Assembly: GCA_002348185.1 (NCBI GenBank) | Contig: DDYW01000160.1 | Location: forward strand, 1-26,805 | DNA length: 26,805 nt | DNA from: Candidatus Hydrogenedentes bacterium UBA2224 | GTDB taxonomy: Bacteria; Hydrogenedentota; Hydrogenedentia; Hydrogenedentales; SLHB01 | Direction: 5' to 3' | Shown: positions 14,844-23,749 of the stretch, in pieces | How positions within the stretch are numbered: the stretch's first letter is position 1 | Layout of the letters: each line of letters starts with the position of its first letter | Translations under genes and position numbers: made by a program | The notes under the pieces: model-generated | Seen by the model: the letters and a program-made list of their open reading frames with translations, nothing else | The model's database searches: none | Told to the model about the DNA's origin: nothing

Positions 14844-17324
14844 ATGGGTTCGTCACCAAAACTCTCCGTCGACCGCATCCGGGAAATTGTTGGCGTCGTT
14901 TTTATTGCTTTCACTATTTTCCTATTTCTGGCTCTAGTCAGTGATGGATACGACGGCGACATCCGGCGGCCGCTGGACGGTATCGGCGAATCGGGGCATC
15001 CGTTGGGATGGCCGGGCGCCTGGGTGACCTGGTTTCTCACCCTGCTGCTGGGTCATGGCGCGCACGTCATTTACTGCATTACCTGTGTGTGGGGCATCAT
15101 GCTCTTGCGGCATGCCCCGCTCGATCGTCTGATCTCCCGGGCAATCGGCCTGTTTGTGCTCTCGTGTTCGGTGGCGTCGCTGCTGCATGTGCAAATGTCT
15201 GCGGCGGGCGAGGGCGTGGGCGGCGGCGGGGTGATCGGCGCGTTTTTCGGCGACCTGACGCGTTCGCAATTCGGCGTGATCGGCGCCACGGTTGTCGCGC
15301 TGACCGTCGCGGCTATCGGCCTGCTGCTTTCGACGGATTTTCTTTTCGTGAACGCCCTGAACGCATGCCGGATGACCGTCATGCTCGTGCTGAAAGCCGT
15401 GGCGCACTGGGTCGAGGCCGGCACGAACGCCTGGCGCACGAGTTCGGGCCGGCGCAAGAGTCCCGCCGCGAGCCTTCGTCAAAAAGACCAGGCCTGGAAC
15501 AGGCTGCGTTCGCGAAAAGGCCCCGATGAGGAAAGCGGCGAACCTGAACTCGCGCCGGAGCCCGCCGAACGCCGCATCCGCATCCGTTCGGGATTGCGCC
15601 AGAGCCCCCAGGACGAGCAGCCCGCACTCGAAACCCCCGAGCTTCCCTTTGAGGATGCCCCGGCAGCGGTTCCGGCGTCTGCCCCCATGGACGCACTGGA
15701 TGAACCGGAGGCGCCGGAACCGGAATTGGCCGACGCGGAGACGGAGACGGAACCCGTGCACGTGGCGGAAAGCGCGCCGGCGCGGCGCAGACCCTTGTTG
15801 CCGCAGCGCAAGAAACAGCCGGAAGATGAGTTGCCGCCCGATTACGAGTATCCCAAACGCTACACGAAACCACCGCTGAGCATTTTCGATCCGGCCCCGC
15901 CCCCTGTCGAGACGGATCTGGAAGACCACCTGTATGCCACGAGCGCGGTGCTAGAAGAGAAACTCAAGACCTTCGGCATCGAAGCCCAGGTGGTGGAAGT
16001 AACACGCGGTCCCACAATCACGCGCTTCGAACTGGAACCCGCCCCCGGCATCAAGGTCAGCCGGTTTCACGCGCTTGCGGATGATATCGCGCTGGCATTG
16101 CGCGCCTACCGTGTGCGCGTCGAGGCGCCGATCCCCGGAAAGGGCCGGGTCGGCATCGAAGTGCCCAACAAAGACCGGGAAACCGTAGTGGTGCGCGAAC
16201 TGCTGGAATCCCGGGCGTTTTCGCGTTCGGCATACGCGCTTCCCCTGGCCCTGGGCAAAGGGATTGGCGGAGAGGTCCACGTGGCCGACATGACCGCCAT
16301 GCCGCATCTCCTCGTCGCGGGAGCGACGGGCGCCGGCAAGACCATCTGCGTCAAGACCCTGCTGGCCAGCCTGCTGGTGGAACGCTCGCCGGATGAGATG
16401 CAGCTCATGCTGATCGACCCCAAGATGGTGGAACTGTCCATCTTCAACGACATCCCCCACCTGATCACCCCCGTGGTGACCGAAGCGAAGAAGGCGGCTT
16501 CCAGCCTCAACTGGCTCATCAACGAGATGGAAGAGCGCTACCGCCTCTTCGCGCATCTGCGCACGCGCAACATCGAGGTCTACAACGCCAGCGTGGAAAA
16601 CGGCGAAATCGAGATGCCGCAGAAAGACGGCGAGGCCAGCGAGTCCATGAACGTCATCCGCAAACTCCCCTACATCGTCTGCGTGATTGACGAACTGGCC
16701 GACCTGATGATGCTGGCCCGGGCGGAAGTCGAGGACGCGATTGCCCGGCTGGCACAGCTTGCGCGCGCGGTGGGCATTCACCTCATCATCGCGACACAGC
16801 GGCCCTCCGTAGACGTGCTCACCGGCGTGATCAAGGCGAACTTTCCCGCGCGCATCTCGTTCCAGGTGGCGTCGCGGGTGGATTCGCGCTGCATTCTCGA
16901 CGAGATTGGCGCAGAACGGCTTATCGGCAAGGGCGATATGCTCTACCTGCCGCCCGGCCGCTCCAAACCGACGCGCATCCAGAGCGGGTTTGTCAGCGAC
17001 GACGAAATGAACCGGCTGATCGCCTACCTGAAGACCCAGGCGCCCGCCCAGTACCGCGAGGAAATCGAAAAATTCGGAAAATCGGACGACAAACTCGAGG
17101 ATCTGGCCGACCAGGACGACGACCTGTTTGACGAAGCGGTGCGGGTCGTGCTGGAGACCGGGCAAGCCTCAATTTCTATGGTGCAAAGACGGCTTCGGGT
17201 AGGGTATACTCGTGCCGCACGTCTCATCGATATGATGGAATTGAGGGGAATCGTGGGTCCGCATATAGGCAGTAAAGCGCGCGAGATTCTCGTCAACGCG
17301 CCGCCCAAGAATGAGGTCGCATGA
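14844..17324 (+). CDS. ftsK: DNA translocase FtsK/SpoIIIE
   Basis: 826-residue septal DNA pump that moves chromosome ends across the division site. Residues 10-175 carry about four membrane segments (first: VGVVFIAFTIFLFLALV). Residues about 185-350 are a charged, Pro/Glu/Ala-rich linker, short compared with E. coli FtsK. The motor starts near 352 (PPLSIFDPAPP): the alpha/beta domain includes VTRGPTITRFELEPAPGIKV, Walker A GATGAGKT is at 493-500, Walker B VIDELADL at 614-621, and ATQRPSVDVLTGVIKANFP follows. The C-terminal gamma winged helix, which reads polar DNA motifs, is from about 759 (DLFDEAVRVVLETG) to LIDMMELRGIVGPHIG. Start ATG has GGGGA 8 nt upstream and a strong promoter. The stop codon overlaps the next start (ATGA). 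Confidence 0.96.
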   Translation: MGSSPKLSVDRIREIVGVVFIAFTIFLFLALVSDGYDGDIRRPLDGIGESGHPLGWPGAWVTWFLTLLLGHGAHVIYCITCVWGIMLLRHAPLDRLISRAIGLFVLSCSVASLLHVQMSAAGEGVGGGGVIGAFFGDLTRSQFGVIGATVVALTVAAIGLLLSTDFLFVNALNACRMTVMLVLKAVAHWVEAGTNAWRTSSGRRKSPAASLRQKDQAWNRLRSRKGPDEESGEPELAPEPAERRIRIRSGLRQSPQDEQPALETPELPFEDAPAAVPASAPMDALDEPEAPEPELADAETETEPVHVAESAPARRRPLLPQRKKQPEDELPPDYEYPKRYTKPPLSIFDPAPPPVETDLEDHLYATSAVLEEKLKTFGIEAQVVEVTRGPTITRFELEPAPGIKVSRFHALADDIALALRAYRVRVEAPIPGKGRVGIEVPNKDRETVVVRELLESRAFSRSAYALPLALGKGIGGEVHVADMTAMPHLLVAGATGAGKTICVKTLLASLLVERSPDEMQLMLIDPKMVELSIFNDIPHLITPVVTEAKKAASSLNWLINEMEERYRLFAHLRTRNIEVYNASVENGEIEMPQKDGEASESMNVIRKLPYIVCVIDELADLMMLARAEVEDAIARLAQLARAVGIHLIIATQRPSVDVLTGVIKANFPARISFQVASRVDSRCILDEIGAERLIGKGDMLYLPPGRSKPTRIQSGFVSDDEMNRLIAYLKTQAPAQYREEIEKFGKSDDKLEDLADQDDDLFDEAVRVVLETGQASISMVQRRLRVGYTRAARLIDMMELRGIVGPHIGSKAREILVNAPPKNEVA

Positions 17325-17815
17325 GCACCAAGACAACATTTCCGGGACACGAATTGCGCGAGCAACGGGAAGCGCGCGATTTGAGCCTGGCCGAAGTCTA
17401 CAAACGGGTACATATCCCGATCCGGTATCTGGAGGCCCTCGAGCAGGCCCATTTCGAAGACCTGCCCGAACCGTGTTTCGTCAACGGGTTTCTCAAGTCC
17501 TACTGCGCCTTTCTCGAACTGAACGCCGAGCGCTTCATCAATCTCTACCATGAAGCGGCCGACCCCGGCTCCGCGAGGCTGCTGCGCAATGCCCGGAACG
17601 AACCCGGCGTCCCGGAGTGGCGCCGCGAACTCGTGACGTGGGCGGCGATCTGCGCCATCCTGGCCGTGGGATGGCTGACCTACCACGTGGTCGTGCGGCC
17701 CGATGCCGGCCCCGGGAACGGCCGGGTCGAGGCCGGCGCACCGGACATCAGCGAGCGCCCTGCCCCGCAAGGCAATCCGTTTGAACCTGCCAGCGGACAC
17801 ACCAGCCGGCCGTAG
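17321..17815 (+). CDS. RodZ-like helix-turn-helix membrane protein (short form)
   Basis: 164 residues. Residues 9-75 form the Cro-type helix-turn-helix of the RodZ N-terminus (LREQREARDLSLAEVYKRV, IPIRYLEALEQAHFEDLPEPCFVNGFLKSY), which in RodZ binds MreB and helps keep rod shape rather than binding DNA. One membrane segment spans about 108-126 (VTWAAICAILAVGWLTYHV). Only about 38 residues, rich in Pro and Gly, follow on the outside, so the periplasmic domain seen in longer RodZ proteins is missing. The start overlaps the ftsK stop by 4 nt (ATGA), implying coupled translation. The location between ftsK and pgsA matches a gene order known in several bacterial groups. Confidence 0.85.
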   Translation: MSTKTTFPGHELREQREARDLSLAEVYKRVHIPIRYLEALEQAHFEDLPEPCFVNGFLKSYCAFLELNAERFINLYHEAADPGSARLLRNARNEPGVPEWRRELVTWAAICAILAVGWLTYHVVVRPDAGPGNGRVEAGAPDISERPAPQGNPFEPASGHTSRP

Positions 17816-17853
17816 CCCCGGGTCCGCGGCAAAACAGGCGCTGGACATCTTCA

Positions 17854-17882
17854 TTCCCTCGTCTTCACTAATTTGGTACAAT
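17854..17882 (+). promoter_or_regulatory. Candidate extended -10 promoter for pgsA
   Basis: TACAAT (17877-17882) preceded directly by TGG, with a weak -35 TTCCCT (17854-17859) at 17-bp spacing, 48 nt before the pgsA start. The stretch ATTTGGTACA is identical to that in the ftsK promoter (14798-14807). It would let pgsA-alr be transcribed independently of ftsK. Confidence 0.4.
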
Positions 17883-17929
17883 GACGGCGCTTCCATGACC
17901 GTACGAGAACACCGGGCTCCTTCGCACTA

Positions 17930-18589
17930 GTGATGAACATGCCAATGCCAGACGACACCTCCAGAGACGGGGCAGCCGGGCACGAAACGCGTGCCGTGTT
18001 CAATCTGCCGAATCAGCTCACGCTGTTGAGGTTGCTCATGACCCCCGTGCTGCTCGTCCTGCTCTCCGTGGATACGCTTGCCACGTACGCCGCCGGATAC
18101 GCCCTGTTCATCGCGGCGACGCTGACCGACTATTACGATGGAAAGATCGCCCGTGAACGCAATTTGATCACGAATTTTGGCAAACTCATGGACCCGTTGG
18201 CCGACAAGATCCTGATCTCGACGGTGTTCATCATGATGGTCGGCATGCCCGACCTCATCGTGCCGCGGTGGACGGTGGTGGTCATCATCGCGCGGGAGTT
18301 TCTGGTGACCGGGGTGCGGTCGCTGGCGGCAAGCGAGGGCGTCATTATCGCGGCCAACAAGTACGGCAAGACCAAGGCCGTGCTTCAGATGGTCTTCGTG
18401 CACGTGTTTCTCGGCCTGGTGATTCTGAAACGTCTCGCGGCCTTCTGGATTCCGGGCCCCGTGTCGGACTATGCATGGATTCTGCACTACACATCCCTGT
18501 GTGCGATTATCTTCGTAGCCTTATACACCGTATACTCGGGTGTGCGCTATGCGCAATTGAACTGGCAGACCTTGCGCCTGGGGAGTTGA
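17930..18589 (+). CDS. pgsA: CDP-diacylglycerol-glycerol-3-phosphate 3-phosphatidyltransferase
   Basis: 219-residue membrane enzyme that makes phosphatidylglycerophosphate, the committed step to phosphatidylglycerol and cardiolipin. The CDP-alcohol phosphotransferase motif D-x2-DG-x2-AR-x8-G-x3-D-x3-D is complete: D67, D70, G71, A74, R75, G84, D88, D92. Several hydrophobic helices lie at about 30-47, 52-66, 93-106, 112-127, 138-158 and 175-197. The start is uncertain: GTG 17930, ATG 17933 or ATG 17939 are all in frame and no ribosome site is clear. It follows the RodZ-like gene by 114 nt and is followed by alr after 1 nt. PgsA is preferred over other family members because of length and the ftsK-rodZ-pgsA order. 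Confidence 0.9.
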   Translation: MMNMPMPDDTSRDGAAGHETRAVFNLPNQLTLLRLLMTPVLLVLLSVDTLATYAAGYALFIAATLTDYYDGKIARERNLITNFGKLMDPLADKILISTVFIMMVGMPDLIVPRWTVVVIIAREFLVTGVRSLAASEGVIIAANKYGKTKAVLQMVFVHVFLGLVILKRLAAFWIPGPVSDYAWILHYTSLCAIIFVALYTVYSGVRYAQLNWQTLRLGS

Positions 18590-18590
18590 G

Positions 18591-19712
18591 ATGGACAGCA
18601 CGGCTCAGTCTACATTCATCGTCGATCTGGCGGCCTACGCGCAGAACCTGCGCGTGGTCCGCGATATGCTCCCCAAAGAGTGCGCGATCATGGCCGTCGT
18701 GAAGGGAAACGCCTATGGCCACGGCTCCGTAGCCATCGCGCAGCGCGCGCTGCAGGCCGGAGCGGCCATGCTGGGCGTCGCCACCGTGGAGGAGGCCATC
18801 GTGTTGCGTTCGGCAAGCATTACCGCGCCCATCACGGTGCTCATGCAACCGCCCGCCGACGCCTTTCCCGAAGCCATCGAAAACAACCTGCGACTGGTCC
18901 TGTCAGACATCGACGCCGCCGAAAAACTGGGCGAACTGGCGCGCAAACGCAACCGGGTAATCCCCATTCACTGCAAGGTCGACACGGGGATGGGGCGCGA
19001 AGGCCTGGATCCCGAAAGCGTCATCGCGGCGATGCGGCATGTCACGCGGGTATCGCACATCGATATCGAGGGCGTCGCCACCCATTTCTCGAGCGCGGAT
19101 GACATCGATGACCCGGCGACCGCCAACCAGCTCCGCGTCTTCAAGCAGGTGCTCAGACAATTCGAGAAGGAAGGCATCCCCTACGAGGTGGCGCACGCCG
19201 CCAACAGCGCCGCCATCGTCGGCCATCCGGCCAGCGCCTTCAGCATGGTGCGCCCCGGCCTCATGACCTACGGCGTCTGGCCCACCGACACCCCTCCCGA
19301 GCGCATGGCCCTGCGGCCCGTGGGCCGATGGGAATCGAAAATCGTGCTGATCAAAGAACTCCCGTCCGGCTGGAGCATCGGCTACGGCCGCACGTACACG
19401 ACCGAACGTCCGACGCGCACCGCCGTCATTCCCGTCGGGTATGCCGATGGCTACAAGGTGCAGTTCGGCAACAACGCCGACGTGCTCATCCGCGGACGGC
19501 GCTGCCCGGTCCGCGGCCGCGTTTCGATGGACCAGATCGTGGTCGATGTGACCGAGGTGCCCGGCGTGACGGCCGGCGACTCCGCCGTACTCATCGGTAT
19601 CGACGGTTCCGAGCAGATCACCGTGTCGGAGCTGGCAAAACGCGCCAGAACCGTGGGACAGGACATTCTGTCGTGCATCGGCCCGCGGGTGCACCGCGTT
19701 TACGTGAACTGA
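18591..19712 (+). CDS. alr: Alanine racemase
   Basis: 373-residue PLP enzyme that interconverts L- and D-alanine for peptidoglycan. The PLP lysine is K38 in AVVKGNAYGHG; the second catalytic residue is Y265 in IGYGRTYTTE, the same position as in the Geobacillus enzyme. Other family blocks are CKVDTGMGREG, HAANSAA, MVRPGLMTYGVWP, PVGYADGYKVQFGNNADVLIRG and GRVSMDQIVVDVT. The ATG is 1 nt after the pgsA stop and is preceded by GGGGAG, so the two genes are surely co-transcribed. A GTATACTCG element lies 53 nt upstream inside pgsA. Confidence 0.96.
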   Translation: MDSTAQSTFIVDLAAYAQNLRVVRDMLPKECAIMAVVKGNAYGHGSVAIAQRALQAGAAMLGVATVEEAIVLRSASITAPITVLMQPPADAFPEAIENNLRLVLSDIDAAEKLGELARKRNRVIPIHCKVDTGMGREGLDPESVIAAMRHVTRVSHIDIEGVATHFSSADDIDDPATANQLRVFKQVLRQFEKEGIPYEVAHAANSAAIVGHPASAFSMVRPGLMTYGVWPTDTPPERMALRPVGRWESKIVLIKELPSGWSIGYGRTYTTERPTRTAVIPVGYADGYKVQFGNNADVLIRGRRCPVRGRVSMDQIVVDVTEVPGVTAGDSAVLIGIDGSEQITVSELAKRARTVGQDILSCIGPRVHRVYVN

Positions 19713-19744
19713 CGGCCGCGGCCCTATGAAACGGCCCGTCTGAC

Positions 19745-20284
19745 ATGGCCAACCTGTTCTACATAGACGGCTACAATGTCATTCACCACTGCCGGCGCTT
19801 GAAGGCGCTGGCGCGCTCGGATTTCGAGGCGGCCCGCGAAATGCTTATCGACCGTGTGGCCCGCTACTGCAGCGACGCCGGCCAGGCCGCCAGGATCATC
19901 TTCGACGGCAGCGGCCGCCATCCGGATCTGATCGCCCCCTTCCTCTCCACGCCGCGCCTCGAGGTCGTCTATTCCCCCGCCCACCAGACGGCGGACGCCC
20001 TCATCGAACGCGAGGTGTACGAGGCCGGAGACCGGTCGGCGATCGTCGTGGTTACCAGCGATCGGGGCATCCGCGACCTGTGCGGCGGGCTCGGCGCGCT
20101 CACCATGCGCCCCGAACATTTTCTGCAGACCATCGAAGAAAGCCTGCAACAGGCGCGCCACAGCCTTCAGGCGGCCCAGCTCCGGCCGCAGCGCGCTACT
20201 CGCATGGAAGACCATCTCGACGAAAAAACCCGGGCCCGCCTGGAAACCCTCCGTCAACGGCTCGAGGACCGCGCCGGCCATTAA
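19745..20284 (+). CDS. yacP: YacP-family NYN-domain protein (probable ribonuclease)
   Basis: 179 residues of the NYN/PIN-like fold; the Bacillus member (YacP, also called Rae1) is a ribosome-associated endoribonuclease. Conserved acidic site residues are seen in YIDGYNVIHH (D8, N11), IIFDGSGRH, TADALIERE and VVTSDRGIRDLCGG. The C-terminal 50 residues are a charged helix (ESLQQARHSLQAAQL, EDHLDEKTRARLETLRQRLEDR). It begins 32 nt after alr with a weak ribosome site, so it probably belongs to the same transcript. Its stop codon shares bases with the stop of the convergent nadE gene. Family call is good; the actual RNA target is unknown. Confidence 0.85.
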   Translation: MANLFYIDGYNVIHHCRRLKALARSDFEAAREMLIDRVARYCSDAGQAARIIFDGSGRHPDLIAPFLSTPRLEVVYSPAHQTADALIEREVYEAGDRSAIVVVTSDRGIRDLCGGLGALTMRPEHFLQTIEESLQQARHSLQAAQLRPQRATRMEDHLDEKTRARLETLRQRLEDRAGH

Positions 20285-22206
20285 AGCTGTGCGGAAGTCA
20301 GCTCCTGCAGCTCCGCGTCGATGCTCTGCGTCACCGGAAACCGGAAACCCGTTTTCGGATCCAGGTCCAGCTCCAGCACCTTGAGCGTCACGGGCAACTG
20401 CTCGCGTTTCCACTGATTCTGAACGAACAGCCGCCCAAAACTGGCCGTCCAGGACCGGAGTTGTTCCGCGGCGTAATCCGGATGCCGGGCCACGAGAACG
20501 CGCCAGCAATCGGCAAGGCTCATCCGTCTCCGCGCAAAGAGAAACAGGAGGTCATCCAGCACGATATACGGCATCAGGTCGGCTTCGTCGGTCTGGTTCG
20601 GCGCCAGTTCCGCGCTCGGAGGAAGCGCGAGCACGCTCGTGAGCGCGGCCACGTTGTCGCGCGCCGCAATCCGCTCCAGCAGCGCCGTCACGATAGTCTT
20701 GGGGACGTTGGCAATCGGCGAGTAGCCGCCCTGATTGTCGCCGCCCGTCGTGGTGTAGCCCACGGCGGCCTCGCTCAGGTTGGACGTGACTAGCAGCAAC
20801 CCGCGCTCGTTATTGGCCCAGTTCAGCATCATGCTTCCGCGAATGCGGGCCTGAAGGTTCTGCCGGGCCACGGGCGTGACCCGGTCTTCTCCCCCCGCCA
20901 GTTGTCGCGCGCTTTCGAGCGCAAGCGCGGACTCGTCGTCGATTCCCACGACCACAAACGGCACCCCGAATGCTTCCGCCAGTGCGCGCGCGGCGGATTG
21001 CGTCGCGTCGCTGCTGTGCGCCGAATGGGGAAGATACGCCGTCTTGACCCGCCGGGCGTAATCCGGGACCTCCGCACCGGCCTTCAGCGCTTTGGCCGCC
21101 TCTACGGCCAGCACGAGGCAGAGCGCACTGTCGCGCCCGCCCGACAGCGCCACCAGAAACCGTTCAAAGACGCCCACCTTTTCGAAATAATCGCGCAACC
21201 CGAGCACCAGCGCATCAAACAACTGGTCCAGAAACTCGCCCGTCCCCGGGCACGCGGAAGACCCGGCCGGCACAAACAGGTTCCCGGACAGTTGTGCCGC
21301 GAATTCGCCGGTGGGCGCTGGGGTGCAGGCGCCCCCGGACAGATCGACGAAACGCAGGCCGCTGGACTGGGGGGCGCGTTCCGCGCTCTGGCGCCACGTC
21401 GAGTTCTCGGCCCGAACCCGCGCGATGTCGTCGAGATTGACCACCCCGGTCGTGAGGGTCCAGTAGTCTTTCGACAGCAGGGGTCCCTCGGCCGCGATGC
21501 CGTCGGGCGTGGCGACAAAACCCCCGCCGTCAAACACCAGCCGGCCGCTGTCGCAGCCCAGCAGGTTGGCGTACGCATACACGCACGCGAGACTGCCCGC
21601 GGCGCCCAGCACCAGCCGCCGCCGCTGCTCGTTCTTGAGCGGGGTAAACGGCGAAGCGCTGCCGTTGCAGATGATCTCCGCGCCGGCCTGTACCCGCTCG
21701 CGGGCCGGCTGGTTGGCGGCCCACAAATCTTCGCAGATCTCGGCGCTGACGTTGCCAAACGGCAGCATGAAAATGAGTTCGCCCGCGGGCACGCCGTGAA
21801 TCTCCGTCGCGCCCTGCCGCCACGAAGTCCAGTTGCGGCCCTCGTAGAAAATGCTGTAGGTGGGGAGGTATTTCTTGAGGATTACGCCGCGCACCGCCCC
21901 GTCGTACACCAGGGCCGCGCCGTTGTACATCATGGAATCCATGCAGACCGGCAGCCCGACAAACGCGGCAATCCCGGCACTGGCGCGAGCAAGCGTTTCC
22001 AGCTCATCCCAACTGCGGCGCGCGATGTCGGGCCAGAACACGCGGTCCTCGAGGCTGTACCCCGATATGCCCAGCTCCGGGGTCACCAGGAGATGCACCC
22101 CCTCCGCCCGCGCAGCCTCCATCACCTCGCGCAGGCGCGCGCCGTTGCCCGAAAAATCGCCCACCTTCACCGATACGGATGCCACGCCGATCTTGACTAG
22201 ACGCAT
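20281..22206 (-). CDS. nadE: Glutamine-dependent NAD+ synthetase
   Basis: 641 residues in two domains. Residues 1-275 are a nitrilase-type glutaminase with the triad E44 (TPELGISGY), K111 (LKKYLPTYSIFYEGRNW) and C158 (SAEICEDLW), which frees ammonia from glutamine. Residues about 325-641 are the ATP-dependent amidation domain with the P-loop SGGRDS at 355-360, YLPHSAHSSDATQSAA, LLVTSNLSEAAVGYTTTGGDNQGGYSPIANVPKT and PPSAELAPNQTDEADLMPY. It converts nicotinate adenine dinucleotide to NAD+. GAGGTGG lies about 4 nt before the ATG. It is the third gene of a pncA-pncB-nadE unit, 82 nt after pncB. Confidence 0.96.
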   Translation of the reverse strand: MRLVKIGVASVSVKVGDFSGNGARLREVMEAARAEGVHLLVTPELGISGYSLEDRVFWPDIARRSWDELETLARASAGIAAFVGLPVCMDSMMYNGAALVYDGAVRGVILKKYLPTYSIFYEGRNWTSWRQGATEIHGVPAGELIFMLPFGNVSAEICEDLWAANQPARERVQAGAEIICNGSASPFTPLKNEQRRRLVLGAAGSLACVYAYANLLGCDSGRLVFDGGGFVATPDGIAAEGPLLSKDYWTLTTGVVNLDDIARVRAENSTWRQSAERAPQSSGLRFVDLSGGACTPAPTGEFAAQLSGNLFVPAGSSACPGTGEFLDQLFDALVLGLRDYFEKVGVFERFLVALSGGRDSALCLVLAVEAAKALKAGAEVPDYARRVKTAYLPHSAHSSDATQSAARALAEAFGVPFVVVGIDDESALALESARQLAGGEDRVTPVARQNLQARIRGSMMLNWANNERGLLLVTSNLSEAAVGYTTTGGDNQGGYSPIANVPKTIVTALLERIAARDNVAALTSVLALPPSAELAPNQTDEADLMPYIVLDDLLFLFARRRMSLADCWRVLVARHPDYAAEQLRSWTASFGRLFVQNQWKREQLPVTLKVLELDLDPKTGFRFPVTQSIDAELQELTSAQL

Positions 22207-22288
22207 ACGTCCACCTCGCCCCCGTTGCCATCACGGCTGAATGACGCGTTCATGCTATTCGCAGCCCATGCCGCCACTGGCCCACCTC

Positions 22289-23749
22289 CTACGCCACGTC
22301 GGGATTTTCGAGGAGCGCCGCTTTGTCCCGTCCAACGGCTTCCGACAGCATCACGCGGTAGATTTCGGGGTTTCGCAGCCGCTTGAATTCATCCGGCAGC
22401 GCGGCGATGTTCCGCAGGGCCCGCGCGCGAATATCCGGCAGCGGCGCGGGTTCCATCGTGCGTTCGCCCCGCTCGAAACAGGTCTCGAAGAGATTCTCGC
22501 TCCGGACCGCATCGCGGATCAGTGCGCGGACATGGGGATCGCTGCGGCGGCGTCCCTCGATCTCGCCGTGTCGCGCAATGGGTTCGCCGTTGGTATACAG
22601 CACGTCGCCGAGGGGGTGGTTCTGCGCGTCATAGTACCGGACGGGATGTTTGCGGCCGGGATCCGTCGCCTTTTCGATATTGGACGAGATCTTGATCTTC
22701 GGCCGCCAGGTCTCGCCTTCGGCCACCGCCACCAGTTTGTATACGCCGCTGAGGGCCGGACAATCGTTGGAAGTGATGAGATGGGTGCCGACGCCCCAGG
22801 CGTTTATCCGGGCGCCCTGCCGTTTGAGGTCCGCGATCAGATCTTCATCGAGGTCGTTGGATGCGACGATCAGCGGATCCTTCAGACCGGCCTCCGTCAT
22901 CATGCGATGGGCCATCTTGCTGAGTTTGGCCAGGTCACCCGAGTCCAGCCGGATGGCCGCCCGAGCCATCTGTCCCTTCGCGTGCATTTCCTTGAACACG
23001 GCAATCGCGTTCGGCACGCCGCTGCCCAGGGTGTCGTACGTGTCGACCAGCAACACACAGCGGTCGGGATAGTTGCGCGCAAACGCCCGGAAGGCCTCCA
23101 GTTCGCTGGGAAAACTCATGACCCAACTGTGGGCATGCGTGCCCGACACGGGGATGCCGTAGACTTTGCCCGCAAGCACGTTCGACGTCGAGGAGCATCC
23201 TCCGATGTAGGCCGCGCGCGAACCGCTCAGCCCGCCGTCCGGCCCGTGCGCCCGGCGCAAGCCAAATTCCATCACCGGTTCGCCTTCCGCGGCCAGGCAG
23301 ATGCGCGCAGCTTTTGTTGCAATCAGGGTCTGGTAATTCAGCGTATTCAAGAGCGCCGTTTCGACGAGCTGGGCCTCCAGCACAGAGCCCTCCACCTGCA
23401 GGATGGGCTCGTGGGGAAACACCAGCGTGCCCTCCGGCACGGCCCGGATGGTCAGGGTGGGACGAAAGTCCCGCAGGTACGCGAGAAAGGCGTCGTCAAA
23501 CAGGCCCAGGGTGGCGAGATACTCCAGGTCGTCGCGGCTGAAACGCAGGTGTTCGAGGTATTGCAGAAACGGCCCCAGTCCGGCCGCGACGGCGAAACCG
23601 GCGTTGGGCGGGAGCCGCCGGAAAAAGTACTCGAAACACACGCGCTGGCTGGCGCGCTGCTCTTTCCAGAACCCGGCGACCATCGTCAGTTCATACAAAT
23701 CGGTGAGAAGGGCCATCCCTTCGCGCTGACACCACGGCTGAGCTGGCAT
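22289..23749 (-). CDS. pncB: Nicotinate phosphoribosyltransferase
   Basis: 486 residues; makes nicotinate mononucleotide from nicotinate and PRPP, the Preiss-Handler entry step. Typical blocks: ALLTDLYELTMVAGFW, CFEYFFRRLPPNAGFAVAAG, EFGLRRAHGPDG, the site of the catalytic phospho-His in GTHAHSWVMSF (H207), LLVDTYDTLGSGVPNAI, IRLDSGDLAKLS, IVASNDLDE and GVGTHLITSNDCPALSGVYKLV. The start is taken at 23749 because ATG overlaps the pncA stop as TAATG, with GGAGG 10 nt upstream; ATG 23716 (MALLTDLYEL) is an alternative. Length is typical of the bacterial type that has the C-terminal extension. Confidence 0.96.
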   Translation of the reverse strand: MPAQPWCQREGMALLTDLYELTMVAGFWKEQRASQRVCFEYFFRRLPPNAGFAVAAGLGPFLQYLEHLRFSRDDLEYLATLGLFDDAFLAYLRDFRPTLTIRAVPEGTLVFPHEPILQVEGSVLEAQLVETALLNTLNYQTLIATKAARICLAAEGEPVMEFGLRRAHGPDGGLSGSRAAYIGGCSSTSNVLAGKVYGIPVSGTHAHSWVMSFPSELEAFRAFARNYPDRCVLLVDTYDTLGSGVPNAIAVFKEMHAKGQMARAAIRLDSGDLAKLSKMAHRMMTEAGLKDPLIVASNDLDEDLIADLKRQGARINAWGVGTHLITSNDCPALSGVYKLVAVAEGETWRPKIKISSNIEKATDPGRKHPVRYYDAQNHPLGDVLYTNGEPIARHGEIEGRRRSDPHVRALIRDAVRSENLFETCFERGERTMEPAPLPDIRARALRNIAALPDEFKRLRNPEIYRVMLSEAVGRDKAALLENPDVA

